Source of the DNA: S015-6 sp964479535
GTDB taxonomy: Bacteria; Desulfobacterota; DSWW01
Assembly: GCA_964479535.1 (NCBI GenBank)
Contig: CAYZMM010000001.1
Span: 186,001 to 250,000, forward strand
Direction: 5' to 3'
DNA: 64,000 bases
This document shows positions 50,586 to 59,400 of the stretch, one piece after another. The translations under genes and the position numbers were made by a program. Every line of letters begins with the position of its first letter. Within the stretch, counting starts at the first letter, position 1. The notes below the pieces were generated by a model. The model was not told the origin of the DNA. It was given only the letters and a program-made list of their open reading frames with translations, and searched no databases.

Positions 50586-51503
50586 TCAGGCAAGGGCCCG
50601 CAAATCCTCCGGGGTCTCGGCTGTCTGGCAATGGACGGAAGGGTCGATCCGCTTGCAGAGTCCCTTCAGAACCTTGCCGGGCCCCACCTCGATGAACCGT
50701 GTCACCCCCGACTGCACCATCCCCCGAATGGAAGCCTCCCAGAGAACCGGCGACCGGACCTGCAGAGGCAGGAGGCGCCGGCATTCGGCTTGCGTTGCCA
50801 CCGGTGATGCGGTCACGTTGGACACCCAGGGCGTGCCCGGGTCCCGCAGGGCCACGTCCCGAAGCGCCTCTCCAAGCATCTCGGAAGCACGCACCATCAG
50901 GGGGCTGTGGAAGGGAGCGCTCACCGGCAGGCGAACCGTCTTGCCCCCTCTGTCTCGGGCCAGAGCGATCGCACGGTTCAGGGCCTCTTCTTCACCGGAA
51001 ATGACGACCTGTGCCGGCGCGTTGTAGTTTGCCGGCACCAGGACGCCTCCATCTGCGGCCTCCCTGCAAATGGACTCGACCCCCTCCGAGGCGAGGCCCA
51101 TCAGTGCCACCATTCCCCCTTTTCCACTCGGGACGGAATCCTGCATGAAGGCCGCCCTCTTCCGGACGAGGCGCAACCCGTCTTCGAAGCTCAGGCTTTC
51201 TGCAGCCACGAGTGCTGCGTACTCTCCCAGGCTGTGGCCGGCGACGAAGGCGGCCTGCAGGGTCCTCTCTTTCCTCAAGACCCTCAGCACAGAAACCGTT
51301 ACGATGAATAACAGGGGCTGTGTGTACAGCGTCGTGTCGAGCCGTTCCTTCGGGCCCTCGAAACAGACCTGTTCCGCGTCGAAGCCGAGCAGGTCTGTCC
51401 CCGTCTTGAAGAGGTCCCGAACGTCGGGATAGGTCTCCCAGAGGGCTTTGCCCATCCCCACGTACTGGGACCCCTGGCCGGGGAAAAGCAAGGCAGTCTT
51501 CAT
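50586..51503 (-). CDS. fabD: Malonyl CoA-acyl carrier protein transacylase
   Basis: A 305-residue FabD. It starts ALLFPGQGSQYVGMG, has the catalytic serine in AGHSLGEYAAL (near residue 91) and the arginine region LVRKRAAFMQDSVP. PVSAPFHSPLM carries the second catalytic His. It loads malonyl groups onto ACP. It follows rpmF by 39 bases; plsX and fabH, which usually stand between them, are absent. Confidence 0.95.
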   Translation of the reverse strand: MKTALLFPGQGSQYVGMGKALWETYPDVRDLFKTGTDLLGFDAEQVCFEGPKERLDTTLYTQPLLFIVTVSVLRVLRKERTLQAAFVAGHSLGEYAALVAAESLSFEDGLRLVRKRAAFMQDSVPSGKGGMVALMGLASEGVESICREAADGGVLVPANYNAPAQVVISGEEEALNRAIALARDRGGKTVRLPVSAPFHSPLMVRASEMLGEALRDVALRDPGTPWVSNVTASPVATQAECRRLLPLQVRSPVLWEASIRGMVQSGVTRFIEVGPGKVLKGLCKRIDPSVHCQTAETPEDLRALA

Positions 51504-51542
51504 GGCCCTGATAAGCTCCCGCCCGATGCTCGGTCCGGGCCT

Positions 51543-51719
51543 TTAGCCCACCTCGACGATCCCTGTTTTCTTGTAGTATCCGCAGTGGGGGCAAATGCGA
51601 TGGGGAAGCCTCGGTTCATTGCACTGAGGACAGGGGACAACCGTAGGGGCTGCCAGCTTGTCGTGGGATCGCCTCTTGTCTCGTCGGGACCTCGAGGTCC
51701 GCTTCTTTGGAACTGCCAT
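51543..51719 (-). CDS. rpmF: 50S ribosomal protein L32
   Basis: A 58-residue protein, too short for many gene finders, read on the minus strand from ATG 51719. It starts MAVPKKRTSRSRRDKRRSHD, then has zinc-binding CPQC and CPHC pairs and ends GYYKKTGIVEVG. This is L32 in full. It lies 25 bases after yceD, the standard arrangement. Confidence 0.95.
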   Translation of the reverse strand: MAVPKKRTSRSRRDKRRSHDKLAAPTVVPCPQCNEPRLPHRICPHCGYYKKTGIVEVG

Positions 51720-51744
51720 TTAAATTCCTTTTCAAGATAGGAAG

Positions 51745-52269
51745 TTATCTCTCCTTTACCACAAAATCCTTTAAACAATCAAATGGGGACTTTCTCGGCA
51801 CCTCCGGACAGGAGCAGTCCGCGTGGTTCCGGTTTGCGCCGCAGCCGGCACAGAGCCCTCTGCAATCTTCACTGCAGAGGGGCCTCATGGGCAGGGCGAG
51901 GAGAAGGTGCTCCTCGACGACCCTCTCCAGCAGGATCTCGTCTTCGCCGTAGGTAGCAGCTTCGAGGTCGTCCGGGGCGAGTTCGAGCTCCCGCGCCTCG
52001 ATGCGCTCGCTTTCCTCCGGACGCAAGATCTGACGGATGGCCACCTCTATGGGGTGCTGAAAGGCTTCCAGGCAGCGACTGCACTCGAAAGACACGGTCA
52101 TACGGGCTTCGCCCTCGACGAACACGTCCTGTCCGTGCCTCCGTACGTGGAGTTTCCCCTCCGGTGCGTCCTGGACGGAAAATCCCTCCAGACCCTCCCA
52201 TCGGGCGTCCTCGCCTCGAAAACGGATGTGTACGCCGTCCTCCGGAATGTCAGAAAAGGCTATCTTCAC
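51745..52269 (-). CDS. yceD: YceD/DUF177 family protein (23S rRNA accumulation)
   Basis: A 174-residue DUF177 protein. A central CSRCLEAF segment near residue 63, an acidic middle, and a C-terminal LCSEDCRGLCAGCGANRN typical of the family (near residues 130-147). YceD supports 23S rRNA accumulation and pairs with rpmF nearly everywhere. The start is GTG. It is the first gene of the long minus-strand housekeeping run, 37 bases after the likely transcription start. Confidence 0.9.
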   Translation of the reverse strand: MKIAFSDIPEDGVHIRFRGEDARWEGLEGFSVQDAPEGKLHVRRHGQDVFVEGEARMTVSFECSRCLEAFQHPIEVAIRQILRPEESERIEARELELAPDDLEAATYGEDEILLERVVEEHLLLALPMRPLCSEDCRGLCAGCGANRNHADCSCPEVPRKSPFDCLKDFVVKER

Positions 52270-52312
52270 GATCTGCAGGATCCCGTATACGTGGGTATGA
52301 GAATCCTCACTT

Positions 52313-52340
52313 ATTATCTATTTATGCGGCCTTATGTCAA
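52313..52340 (-). promoter_or_regulatory. Strong promoter of the yceD-rpmF-fab-rib operon
   Basis: TTGACA and GATAAT with 16-base spacing on the minus strand (TAATAA with 18 is an alternative -10). The predicted start is about 37 bases before yceD. Confidence 0.6.
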
Positions 52341-52353
52341 GCCGAACCGGCGG

Positions 52354-52382
52354 TTGACACCCCTTCTTCGGTTCTTGATACT
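52354..52382 (+). promoter_or_regulatory. Promoter of the MEMO family gene
   Basis: TTGACA and GATACT with 17-base spacing on the plus strand, back to back with the yceD promoter. The predicted start is about 37 bases before the gene. Confidence 0.5.
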
Positions 52383-52425
52383 GGGTGTGGGTATGCGGAA
52401 AAGGCCCACGGGAGGGAGGCCGATC

Positions 52426-53229
52426 ATGCTCCGAAGAGCCGCCTATGCAGGAGACTGGTACCCGGGGAGCCCGGAAAGGCTTCGGGATGCACTCGCGGCC
52501 TACATGGGGGCGGGCGTAGCGGAAAACGAGGCCGTGGGCGTTGTCGCCCCCCATGCGGGTTACCTCTACTCGGGTTCCGTGGCCGGGGCGGTGTACGGCC
52601 GAATACGCATCCCCGAGACGGTTGTCGTCCTCTGTGTCAACCATCGAGGACTCGGGGCCCGTGCAGCTCTTCAGGCCACCGGGCAATGGGAGACCCCGCT
52701 GGGAAGGGTCCCGGTCCGGCAGGATTTTGCCGAAGCTCTGATGGAGAACGTGGGCTTTCTGGAAGAGGATTCCACCGCCCACTCACAGGAGCACTCTCTC
52801 GAGATGCAGGTCCCCTTTCTGCAGTACAGGAACGAGGAGGTAAGCATCGTCCCCGTCTCCCTCCAGCTGCTCGACTACGACGAATGTGCCACCCTGGGAG
52901 AGGGGCTTGCCCGGACCGTTCGGGATTTCTCGACCCACGTGCTCCTGGTGGCGAGCACGGACATGACTCACTTCGAGAGCAGAGAGGAGGCGAGACGGAA
53001 AGACATGCTTGCCATCGACCGGGTGCTCGAGGTCGACCCGCAAGGCCTCTACAGAGTGGTAACGAGTCGGCGCATCTCGATGTGCGGGTTCGTTCCGACC
53101 ACAGCGGTTTTGTGCGCCTGCAGGTCGCTCGGCGTCTCGAAAGGAACCCTCGTGGAATACGCCACCTCCGGCGACGTGACCGGTGACGATTCGAGCGTGG
53201 TGGGTTACGCGGGGATTTCTCTGCCGTAG
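52426..53229 (+). CDS. MEMO1 family protein (AmmeMemoRadiSam system protein B)
   Basis: A 267-residue MEMO-family protein related to the class III extradiol dioxygenase fold. It has AAYAGDWYPGSPERL at the start, GVVAPHAGYLYSGSVAGAVYG (near residues 40-60), HSQEHSLEMQVPFLQY, LLVASTDMTHFE, and a C-terminal SGDVTGDDSSVVGYAGI. Its bacterial role is not firmly known; it is usually coupled to a radical SAM protein and an AMMECR1 protein. Neither partner is adjacent here, though another radical SAM gene lies at 43400. The ATG follows GGAGG with 6-base spacing. Confidence 0.88.
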   Translation: MLRRAAYAGDWYPGSPERLRDALAAYMGAGVAENEAVGVVAPHAGYLYSGSVAGAVYGRIRIPETVVVLCVNHRGLGARAALQATGQWETPLGRVPVRQDFAEALMENVGFLEEDSTAHSQEHSLEMQVPFLQYRNEEVSIVPVSLQLLDYDECATLGEGLARTVRDFSTHVLLVASTDMTHFESREEARRKDMLAIDRVLEVDPQGLYRVVTSRRISMCGFVPTTAVLCACRSLGVSKGTLVEYATSGDVTGDDSSVVGYAGISLP

Positions 53230-53247
53230 CCAGCCCTCATCAACTGC

Positions 53248-53276
53248 TTGAAAATCTCAGACCAACCCCTTATAAT
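53248..53276 (+). promoter_or_regulatory. Promoter of the tRNA-Gln/tRNA-Glu pair
   Basis: TTGAAA and a perfect TATAAT with 17-base spacing, about 52 bases upstream of tRNA-Gln. Confidence 0.65.
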
Positions 53277-53327
53277 CACGCTACTGGAATGCTTCGGGAG
53301 ATGGATAGCCCGCCCCGAAGAGCCGGG

Positions 53328-53401
53328 TGGGGTGTCGTCCAACGGCAGGACTCCAGACTCTGGATCTGGCTATCGGGGTTCGAATCCCTGCACCCCAGCC
53401 A
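53328..53401 (+). tRNA. tRNA-Gln (CTG anticodon), CCA encoded
   Basis: A 74-base cloverleaf: acceptor TGGGGTG with CACCCCA, anticodon stem CCAGA/TCTGG with loop CTCTGGA (anticodon CTG), T-loop TTCGAAT, discriminator G, CCA. It reads CAG. Confidence 0.94.
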
Positions 53402-53434
53402 ACACAAAGATCGCGGCACGCACAGTTCCTGATG

Positions 53435-53509
53435 GGTCCCATCGTCTAGCGGTAAGGATTCCGGCCTCTCACGCCGGCGGCACGGGTTCGAGTCCCGTTG
53501 GGACCGCCA
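53435..53509 (+). tRNA. tRNA-Glu (CTC anticodon), CCA encoded
   Basis: A 75-base cloverleaf: acceptor GGTCCCA with TGGGACC, anticodon stem CCGGC/GCCGG with loop CTCTCAC (anticodon CTC), T-loop TTCGAGT, discriminator G, CCA. It reads GAG and is probably cotranscribed with tRNA-Gln, 33 bases upstream. Confidence 0.94.
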
Positions 53510-53517
53510 AAAGGACA

Positions 53518-53559
53518 AAGAGGGGTTGGCAGTTCTGCGCCAACCCCTCTTCCTTTTCC
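53518..53559. terminator. Bidirectional terminator between tRNA-Glu and the TPR gene
   Basis: A 13-base stem (AAGAGGGGTTGGC and complement) with an 8-base loop and T-rich flanks on both strands. It ends the tRNA pair on the plus strand and the TPR gene on the minus strand. Confidence 0.85.
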
Positions 53560-53577
53560 GGTCGTCAGCCGGATCGT

Positions 53578-54954
53578 TCAGGATCCGGAGGCGTGCGTGA
53601 TGTCCTGGATCTGCTGCTCCGTGTCCCGGTAGTCTTCCGCTTCCCCGCGGATCTCCCGAAAAATCTGCAGCGCTTCTTCGTCCCGACCGGCTGCCCGGAG
53701 GGTCAAGGCCTGCTCGTACCGGATCCCCCGTCGCTGGTCCTGATCCAGTCCCTCGGTCACGAGGACCTTTTCGTAGCAGTCCAGCGCCACGTCGGGACGC
53801 TCAAGGTCCCGGGCACAACTGCCCATCAGAAAATAAGCGTCGTATTGCAGTGCCGGATCCATGCAGGCGATCTGGAGCTCCTCGATCGCGTCCTCGTAGA
53901 GCCCCATCTCGTGGTAAGCCACGCCCAGGTTGTAGTGGGTCTCGTAGTCGTCCCTCGCCACCTGCCCCTGGATGCCCTGCTTGAAGTTGTCGAAGAGGTC
54001 CTGGAACTCGAGCCGCTCGAGGGGAGACCCCTCGGGCACCCCTTCTTCTCCGTCTTGAGCCGGCTGCGGGGACTGCACCTGTTCTTCCAGGGATTTCTTC
54101 TTGAGCAGGTCGTAGATGTTCGCCTCCATCTTCACCTTCACCTGCTCGCTCGTGGCCTCCTGCGAGGGTCCGGGCGCATCGTCGAGGCTTCCTCCGGCAG
54201 GGCTGTCCCACGCCGATGCCTCGCGATACTGCTGCAGGAACTCCTCCTTCTCCTTCAGAAGATTCTGTTTTTCATAGAGGGCCTCGAGCTGCCGGACGGC
54301 CTGCTGAAGTTCGACCCGTTGTCCTGCCGTCTGAAGCAGGGAGACGAGGATCTCGTGCCCCTCTCTTTCGTTGGGCCAGAAGGATGTGATCCACCGGGCC
54401 AGAGAGAGCGCGCCCCCGAGCGATCTCTCTTCGCTGCCCATCTCCTTCGTTACCTGACACAGACGCTCGAAGGGATCGACAAAAGGGGCGTCCGGCTCGG
54501 GGAAGATGGCCTCGAAAACGCGAACCTTCTGTTTCGTTTCTTTCAGGGGAAGATGTGAGAGTTCCTGGAAGATCTCCCAGAGCTTCTCCTGCTGCTCCTC
54601 GTCACGAAGGATCTTCGCCAGGCTCTCATAGTAGGGATAGGCGTCTGCGTACAGGCCGTACTGGTAGGAAATCTGAGCGGCCTTGCGCAGGGCCGGAATC
54701 GAGTGGGGCTGTATCTTGAGGATCTGCTTGAAGAGGGCGATGGACTTGAGGTGGAAACCCGCCTTCGCAAAGATCTCGGCGGTTTCGGTGTACTGCTCCA
54801 CCGCCTTTGCGATCTGGTTCTGCTTGGTGTAGAGATCTCCCAGCTTCAGCCTGCTGCGGGTGTCTTTGGGGTTCTTCTCAATAAGATCCTCGTATCCCTT
54901 GCGGATCTTCTCCCATTTCCTCCGCTGAAAGAGATCCTGAATCTTCTTGATCAT
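53578..54954 (-). CDS. TPR repeat protein of unknown function
   Basis: A 458-residue soluble protein. TPR units are visible near the start (RSRLKLGDLYTKQNQIAKAVEQY, then a second one with SIALFKQILKIQP). A long charged middle with coiled-coil character (LYEKQNLLKEKEEFLQQY) follows. TPR units return near the end (THYNLGVAYHEMGLYEDAIEELQIA and CYEKVLVTEG). No signal peptide is seen. Such proteins often act in pilus or polar assemblies in this group, and pilus genes lie 1.5 kb away, but the role is unproven. It is 15 bases after aroQ. Confidence 0.75.
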   Translation of the reverse strand: MIKKIQDLFQRRKWEKIRKGYEDLIEKNPKDTRSRLKLGDLYTKQNQIAKAVEQYTETAEIFAKAGFHLKSIALFKQILKIQPHSIPALRKAAQISYQYGLYADAYPYYESLAKILRDEEQQEKLWEIFQELSHLPLKETKQKVRVFEAIFPEPDAPFVDPFERLCQVTKEMGSEERSLGGALSLARWITSFWPNEREGHEILVSLLQTAGQRVELQQAVRQLEALYEKQNLLKEKEEFLQQYREASAWDSPAGGSLDDAPGPSQEATSEQVKVKMEANIYDLLKKKSLEEQVQSPQPAQDGEEGVPEGSPLERLEFQDLFDNFKQGIQGQVARDDYETHYNLGVAYHEMGLYEDAIEELQIACMDPALQYDAYFLMGSCARDLERPDVALDCYEKVLVTEGLDQDQRRGIRYEQALTLRAAGRDEEALQIFREIRGEAEDYRDTEQQIQDITHASGS

Positions 54955-54969
54955 AGAGCCGACCTTTTT

Positions 54970-55419
54970 CTAAACGGTTCCCGCCTGCTGAAGCCTCGTC
55001 ACGAGGCCCTCCAGGGCGAGATGATAGCTTTGCGGCCCGAACCCGGCCACGATGCCGACGGCGATGTCCGATAGATAAGAGTGCCGCCTGAAGGGCTCCC
55101 GACTGTGAACATTCGACAGGTGAACCTCCACGAAAGGAACGTCCGTTGCCAGAAGCGCATCCCGCAGTGCGACGCTCGTGTGGGTGTACGCAGCAGGGTT
55201 GATGACGATTCCGTCGATACCGTTCCGAGCCGCCTGAATTCTCTCGACGAGTTCGGTCTCGGAATTGCTCTGGAGGATCTCGTCGATGTCGACATCCATC
55301 CCCCTTGCCTGTTCCCGCAGATCCTCGTTGATTTCATCCAGTGTCTTGCGGCCGTAGATGTCCGTCTCCCGCGTTCCCAGCAGGTTCAAATTCGGACCGT
55401 GCAAGATCAGGATTCTCAT
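54970..55419 (-). CDS. aroQ: 3-dehydroquinate dehydratase, type II
   Basis: A 149-residue type II dehydroquinase. It has LHGPNLNLLGTRE near the start, the lid loop after it, NPAAYTHTSVAL with substrate contacts, and VHLSNVHSREPFRRHSYLS. It removes water from dehydroquinate in the shikimate pathway. The ATG follows AGGGGA. It sits between two TPR genes on the minus strand, which is an unusual place for a shikimate gene. Confidence 0.95.
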   Translation of the reverse strand: MRILILHGPNLNLLGTRETDIYGRKTLDEINEDLREQARGMDVDIDEILQSNSETELVERIQAARNGIDGIVINPAAYTHTSVALRDALLATDVPFVEVHLSNVHSREPFRRHSYLSDIAVGIVAGFGPQSYHLALEGLVTRLQQAGTV

Positions 55420-55462
55420 CGTCCCCTGCTTCCCCGTTTTCTTCCCTCAATCGCCTCCCGAC

Positions 55463-56179
55463 TCATGACTGCGCAGAAAGTCCCTTTGTGTGTTCCTTGG
55501 TCTTCGCGCGGGGGCTCCTCGGTACGATCCGCTGTTTCAAGTCGGCAAGACGTTCGTGCAGGTTGCGGTTCTCCGGGTCCCGAAGGGACAGCTGTCTGTA
55601 GATCTGAAAGGCTTTGTCGTTGTAGCCCTGGGAGGCATAGATCTCCGCCAGGGTCTGTGTCACGATCTCCCGGGATCGGTCCTCGCTCGGTGCATCTGCC
55701 GGGTCCTCTTCTGCGTGCCCCTGGAGCTTCTTCCAGGCTCTCTTCGCCCTCTCGTCACAGGGATCCACTGAGAGGATCCTGTGCACCGTCTTCTCCAGGT
55801 CATCCCAATCTTCTCTGTCCTCGTAGATGCTCAAGAGCAGTCCCTGGGCGATCAGGTTGTCGGGCGCCGTGAGAATCACCCTCTCCAGCTCCTTGACGGC
55901 ACGATCGGTCTCTCCCTTGCCCACATAGGCCCTGGCCAAGGCGACCCTGCCGCTGACAAACTCGGGATGATGATGCAGGCCCCTCCTGCAGACCGCGATC
56001 GCCTCATCCGGCAGGTCCTTTCGCCTGTACGCCTCTGCGAGGGCTGCGAAAACCAGAGACGAAGGTTCCCTTGCGAGGATCTCCTTGTACCGGGCGATGT
56101 CATCCGCCTCTGCGGCTCCCTCCTGTTGCAAGTCCGAGGCCTTGCTTCCCTTTTTCCCTCCTTTTTCCTTATCGGCCAT
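55463..56179 (-). CDS. TPR repeat protein of unknown function
   Basis: A 238-residue protein with tandem TPR-like units: FAALAEAYRRKDLPDEAIAVCRRGL, ARAYVGKGETDRAVKELERVI and a last unit LAEIYASQGYNDKAFQIYRQL. The N-terminus is rich in lysine and glutamate. No signal peptide or membrane segment. ATG 56179 is preferred (AAGGAG upstream) over a TTG at 56224. It heads the aroQ-TPR transcript, divergent from the pilus operon. Confidence 0.72.
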   Translation of the reverse strand: MADKEKGGKKGSKASDLQQEGAAEADDIARYKEILAREPSSLVFAALAEAYRRKDLPDEAIAVCRRGLHHHPEFVSGRVALARAYVGKGETDRAVKELERVILTAPDNLIAQGLLLSIYEDREDWDDLEKTVHRILSVDPCDERAKRAWKKLQGHAEEDPADAPSEDRSREIVTQTLAEIYASQGYNDKAFQIYRQLSLRDPENRNLHERLADLKQRIVPRSPRAKTKEHTKGLSAQS

Positions 56180-56491
56180 TCGGGCCGTCTCCTTTACCTC
56201 TGAGAGGCCTGCTCGCCCAAACAATTCGTTCGGTTCTCATCAGACTGGCACACATCTTGCCACATACCCGTGTGCAGGTGCGGTAGGTCCCTGCAAGCGT
56301 ACCATGAGGGCCGTAAAGGGCACAACATCTCCACACGGAAAGGGACACCAGGAGAACCGCTCTTTCGGGTTCATAAAATACATGAGAAAGTCAGAATAAT
56401 CAATTGAAATAAAATAGTAAAGTAGAAAAGAAAGGGCAAGAAATTCTCGCGACAGCTTTTCCGAACATCTCTGAAACCAAACCCATCAAGG
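56180..56491. other. Regulatory intergenic region between TPR and pilus operons
   Basis: 312 bases without a recognisable gene. It contains a sigma-54-type promoter at 56246 and a markedly AT-rich stretch at about 56370-56440. That stretch could form part of the pilus leader or a binding site for an activator. Confidence 0.6.
56246..56261 (+). promoter_or_regulatory. Sigma-54 type promoter of the pilY1 operon
   Basis: CTGGCAC and TTGCC with GG and GC separated by exactly ten bases, a full match to the -24/-12 pattern. Transcription would start near 56272, leaving a 220-base leader before pilY1. The element is nearly palindromic (TGGCA and TGCCA), so a weaker minus-strand copy exists. PilR-type activators commonly work with sigma-54 at pilus genes. 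Confidence 0.6.
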
Positions 56492-59400
56492 ATGAGGAAA
56501 GCGCGAGCCATGGAAAGGAATCCCACAAACAAAACGACAGGTTATGTGAAAATGGCCCCTTACCGTACTTCCTGGTTTCGGTTTCGTACTCGCCGTAACC
56601 ACACAGACTGCCCGGGAACGGCGAAAATTGTCAAGGGAGGGCCGTTCTACGGCACCCTGGTCGCTTTTCTCCTCGCCTTCCAGGTCCTCGCTTCGGGCGC
56701 TTCGGCCGATCCGCAGACGCTGGCGGACTACACCGCTTTTCCCCCGTTCATCTCGGCCACGGTGGAACCGAACATCCTTCTGATCCTGGACAATTCGGGA
56801 AGCATGAACGAGTTCGCCTACAAGGAGGTCACGGGCTATCGATGCGCGACGACCGAGGCCTTCACCGGGTACGAGGAAGGAACCAAATACTACGGACTCT
56901 TCGACCCGGACCTCTGCTACAAGTACGACAATTCGGGGCACTACTTCTATCCGTCGGGGGCCGTGGTGGACGACCCGGCCACGCCCAACATCCGGGAACG
57001 GTCGGCCGGCTTCGCCGCGGACCCGATGCGCTTCTCCGGCAACTGGCTCAACTGGTGGACCATGCGGCGACTCGACGTGGCGAAGAAGGTTCTGACGGGT
57101 GGAAGGCTCGCGGACGACCCGGGCGAATACGTGCTGCTCGGTACGCCCACCGAGCGGGACTATCGGCGGATCTACAACGACCACACCGCGGCCACCGACC
57201 CCTTCGGTGTCGCCACCAAGAACGTCTACTACACACCCTTCCGCCAGGGCTTGTATTCCTATTTCTTCAACGATCGACGGAACGGTGAGTTCGCGATCCT
57301 GTTCAATTTCGTGAACGCGGTCTTCGACCACCCGGACGATCTGGGCCCGGCCGGCTGTGCGGACACGGGGGCCTACACCGTCCTGACCAACGATCCGGCG
57401 TACCAGAACGTGGGCGAGTCCGGCTACGCCTATGACGCCTACTTCCTGGCGGTGAAGGACGGCACGGTCGGCGTGGACCTGGCCCCGGCCGGGATCGTGC
57501 AGGACATGGCGGACCAGGTCCGGTTCGGCTACATGCAGTTCAACATCGGCTCCGGGCCTGCGGAGGGATACAGCGGCGACTACGGGACATGGGACATCGA
57601 CGGAGACGGCGTCGTCGACATCCGGTGGGGCTATGCGGACGGCGGCCGTGTCCGCAACTACGTGGGCGACACGGCCACCGTGGTTTCCCCACAGGGGGAG
57701 ACGGTCCTGCAGCTCGTCGACAACATCAACCGGCAGATGATCAAGATGAACACACCCCTCGAAGAGGTGCTGAACGAGGCGGTTCGCTACTACCGGCAGG
57801 TCCCCCCCTGTTACGTACCCGACTATCCGGACACCCCGCCGAACAACAACGTGGACTTCGAGGTGAACGACGTCTGGGACCCGTACTACTTCAATGACTT
57901 CTACGGGCCCGGGTCCGGTGAGTGGATCCCCTGCGCCAAGTCATTCGTCATCATGATCACCGATGGAGAGCCGAACAACAACAGCGGCGCGGGAAGCTGC
58001 GGAAACTACAACGCGGACTTCGACGGGGACGGTGGGGGCTTCCTGGAGGACATCGGCTACCTGATGAACACCGAAGACGTTCGGCCCGATCTGCCCGGAA
58101 CGCAGAACATCTCCCTCTACACGATCTGGACCTTCGAAGAACCGGGAGAGGCGCAGGAAGCGGTCAACTACCTGAAGCGCGCCTCGCGCGCGGGCGCCTT
58201 CACGGACATGAACGATGACGGGCAGCCCTGGTGCGAGGTGAATTGCGGCGGATGGGGAACGGAATTCTATCCCGGGTCGTGCGGCTCGAGGAATGCCATG
58301 AACCAGTGTACGGCCCACACCATGTGTCAGGAGTGGGACCGCAACTGCGACGGGATCCCGGATACCTACTACGAAGCCCAGAACGGTGAGCAGATCTCGG
58401 AGAGCCTGCTGCTGGCCATCACCGACATCCTCCGACGGAGCGCGTCCGGCACGGCGGTTTCCATTCTGTCGACGAGCGCCCACGGCGAGGGGTCCCTGTT
58501 CCAGGCGTATTTCAAACCGAGCGAGGTGACCTCCATGGGCGATCAGTCGGCGGAAACCAGGTGGCTCGGCTATCTCCACGGCCTCTGGGTGGACGACCAC
58601 GGCAACCTGCGGGAAGACAACGGCGACTTCAGGCTCCTGTACGAAGAGGACAACATCATCCAGTTCTACTTCGATGAAGAGAACGGGACCCGGGTGCGAA
58701 GGAACTACGTGTCCGCGGGCAATCTCTACGGAGACAACACCTGGGACGAGACGAACATATCGATGAACGACGTACACTCCATGTGGGAAGCGGGCAAGAA
58801 GCTTGCCATACGAAACCTGAACACGAACCCGAGGAAGATCTACACGACCCTGGACGGAACCAGCCTGGTCGACTTCGACCCCGGTCAGGCGGCCACCTTT
58901 CAGCACTACCTGCGGGCCGCCACGGTGGATGAAGCGGAAGACATCATGCACTTCATTCACGGCGATGAGGACCAGATCCCGTCCATGATGCGGCAGAGGC
59001 GGGTCTATGTGGACACGGACGGGGACACCATGGCGGACGAAGAGACCGTGTGGAGGCTGGGGGACATCATCTACTCCACCCCGGCCGTGGTCTCCCGTCC
59101 CATGGAGAATTACGACGACATCTACAGTGATCCGACCTACGGGGAGTTCGAATACCTCTACGCCCGGGGGGCGGGCGTATCTCCCTCTCCGAGGCCTACC
59201 GTTGTGTACGTGGGGGCCAACGACGGAATGCTCCACGCGTTCAACGCGGGTGTGTACCGACCGGGAAGTGACGTGGCAACCCAGGACAGGGAGCACGGCC
59301 GCTACACGCTGGACTACCCTTCCTACTACACGGGTGCACTCGGCAGGGTGCCGGATCGCGGGGAGGAGATCTGGGCCTATATCCCGAGGTCGATTCTGCC

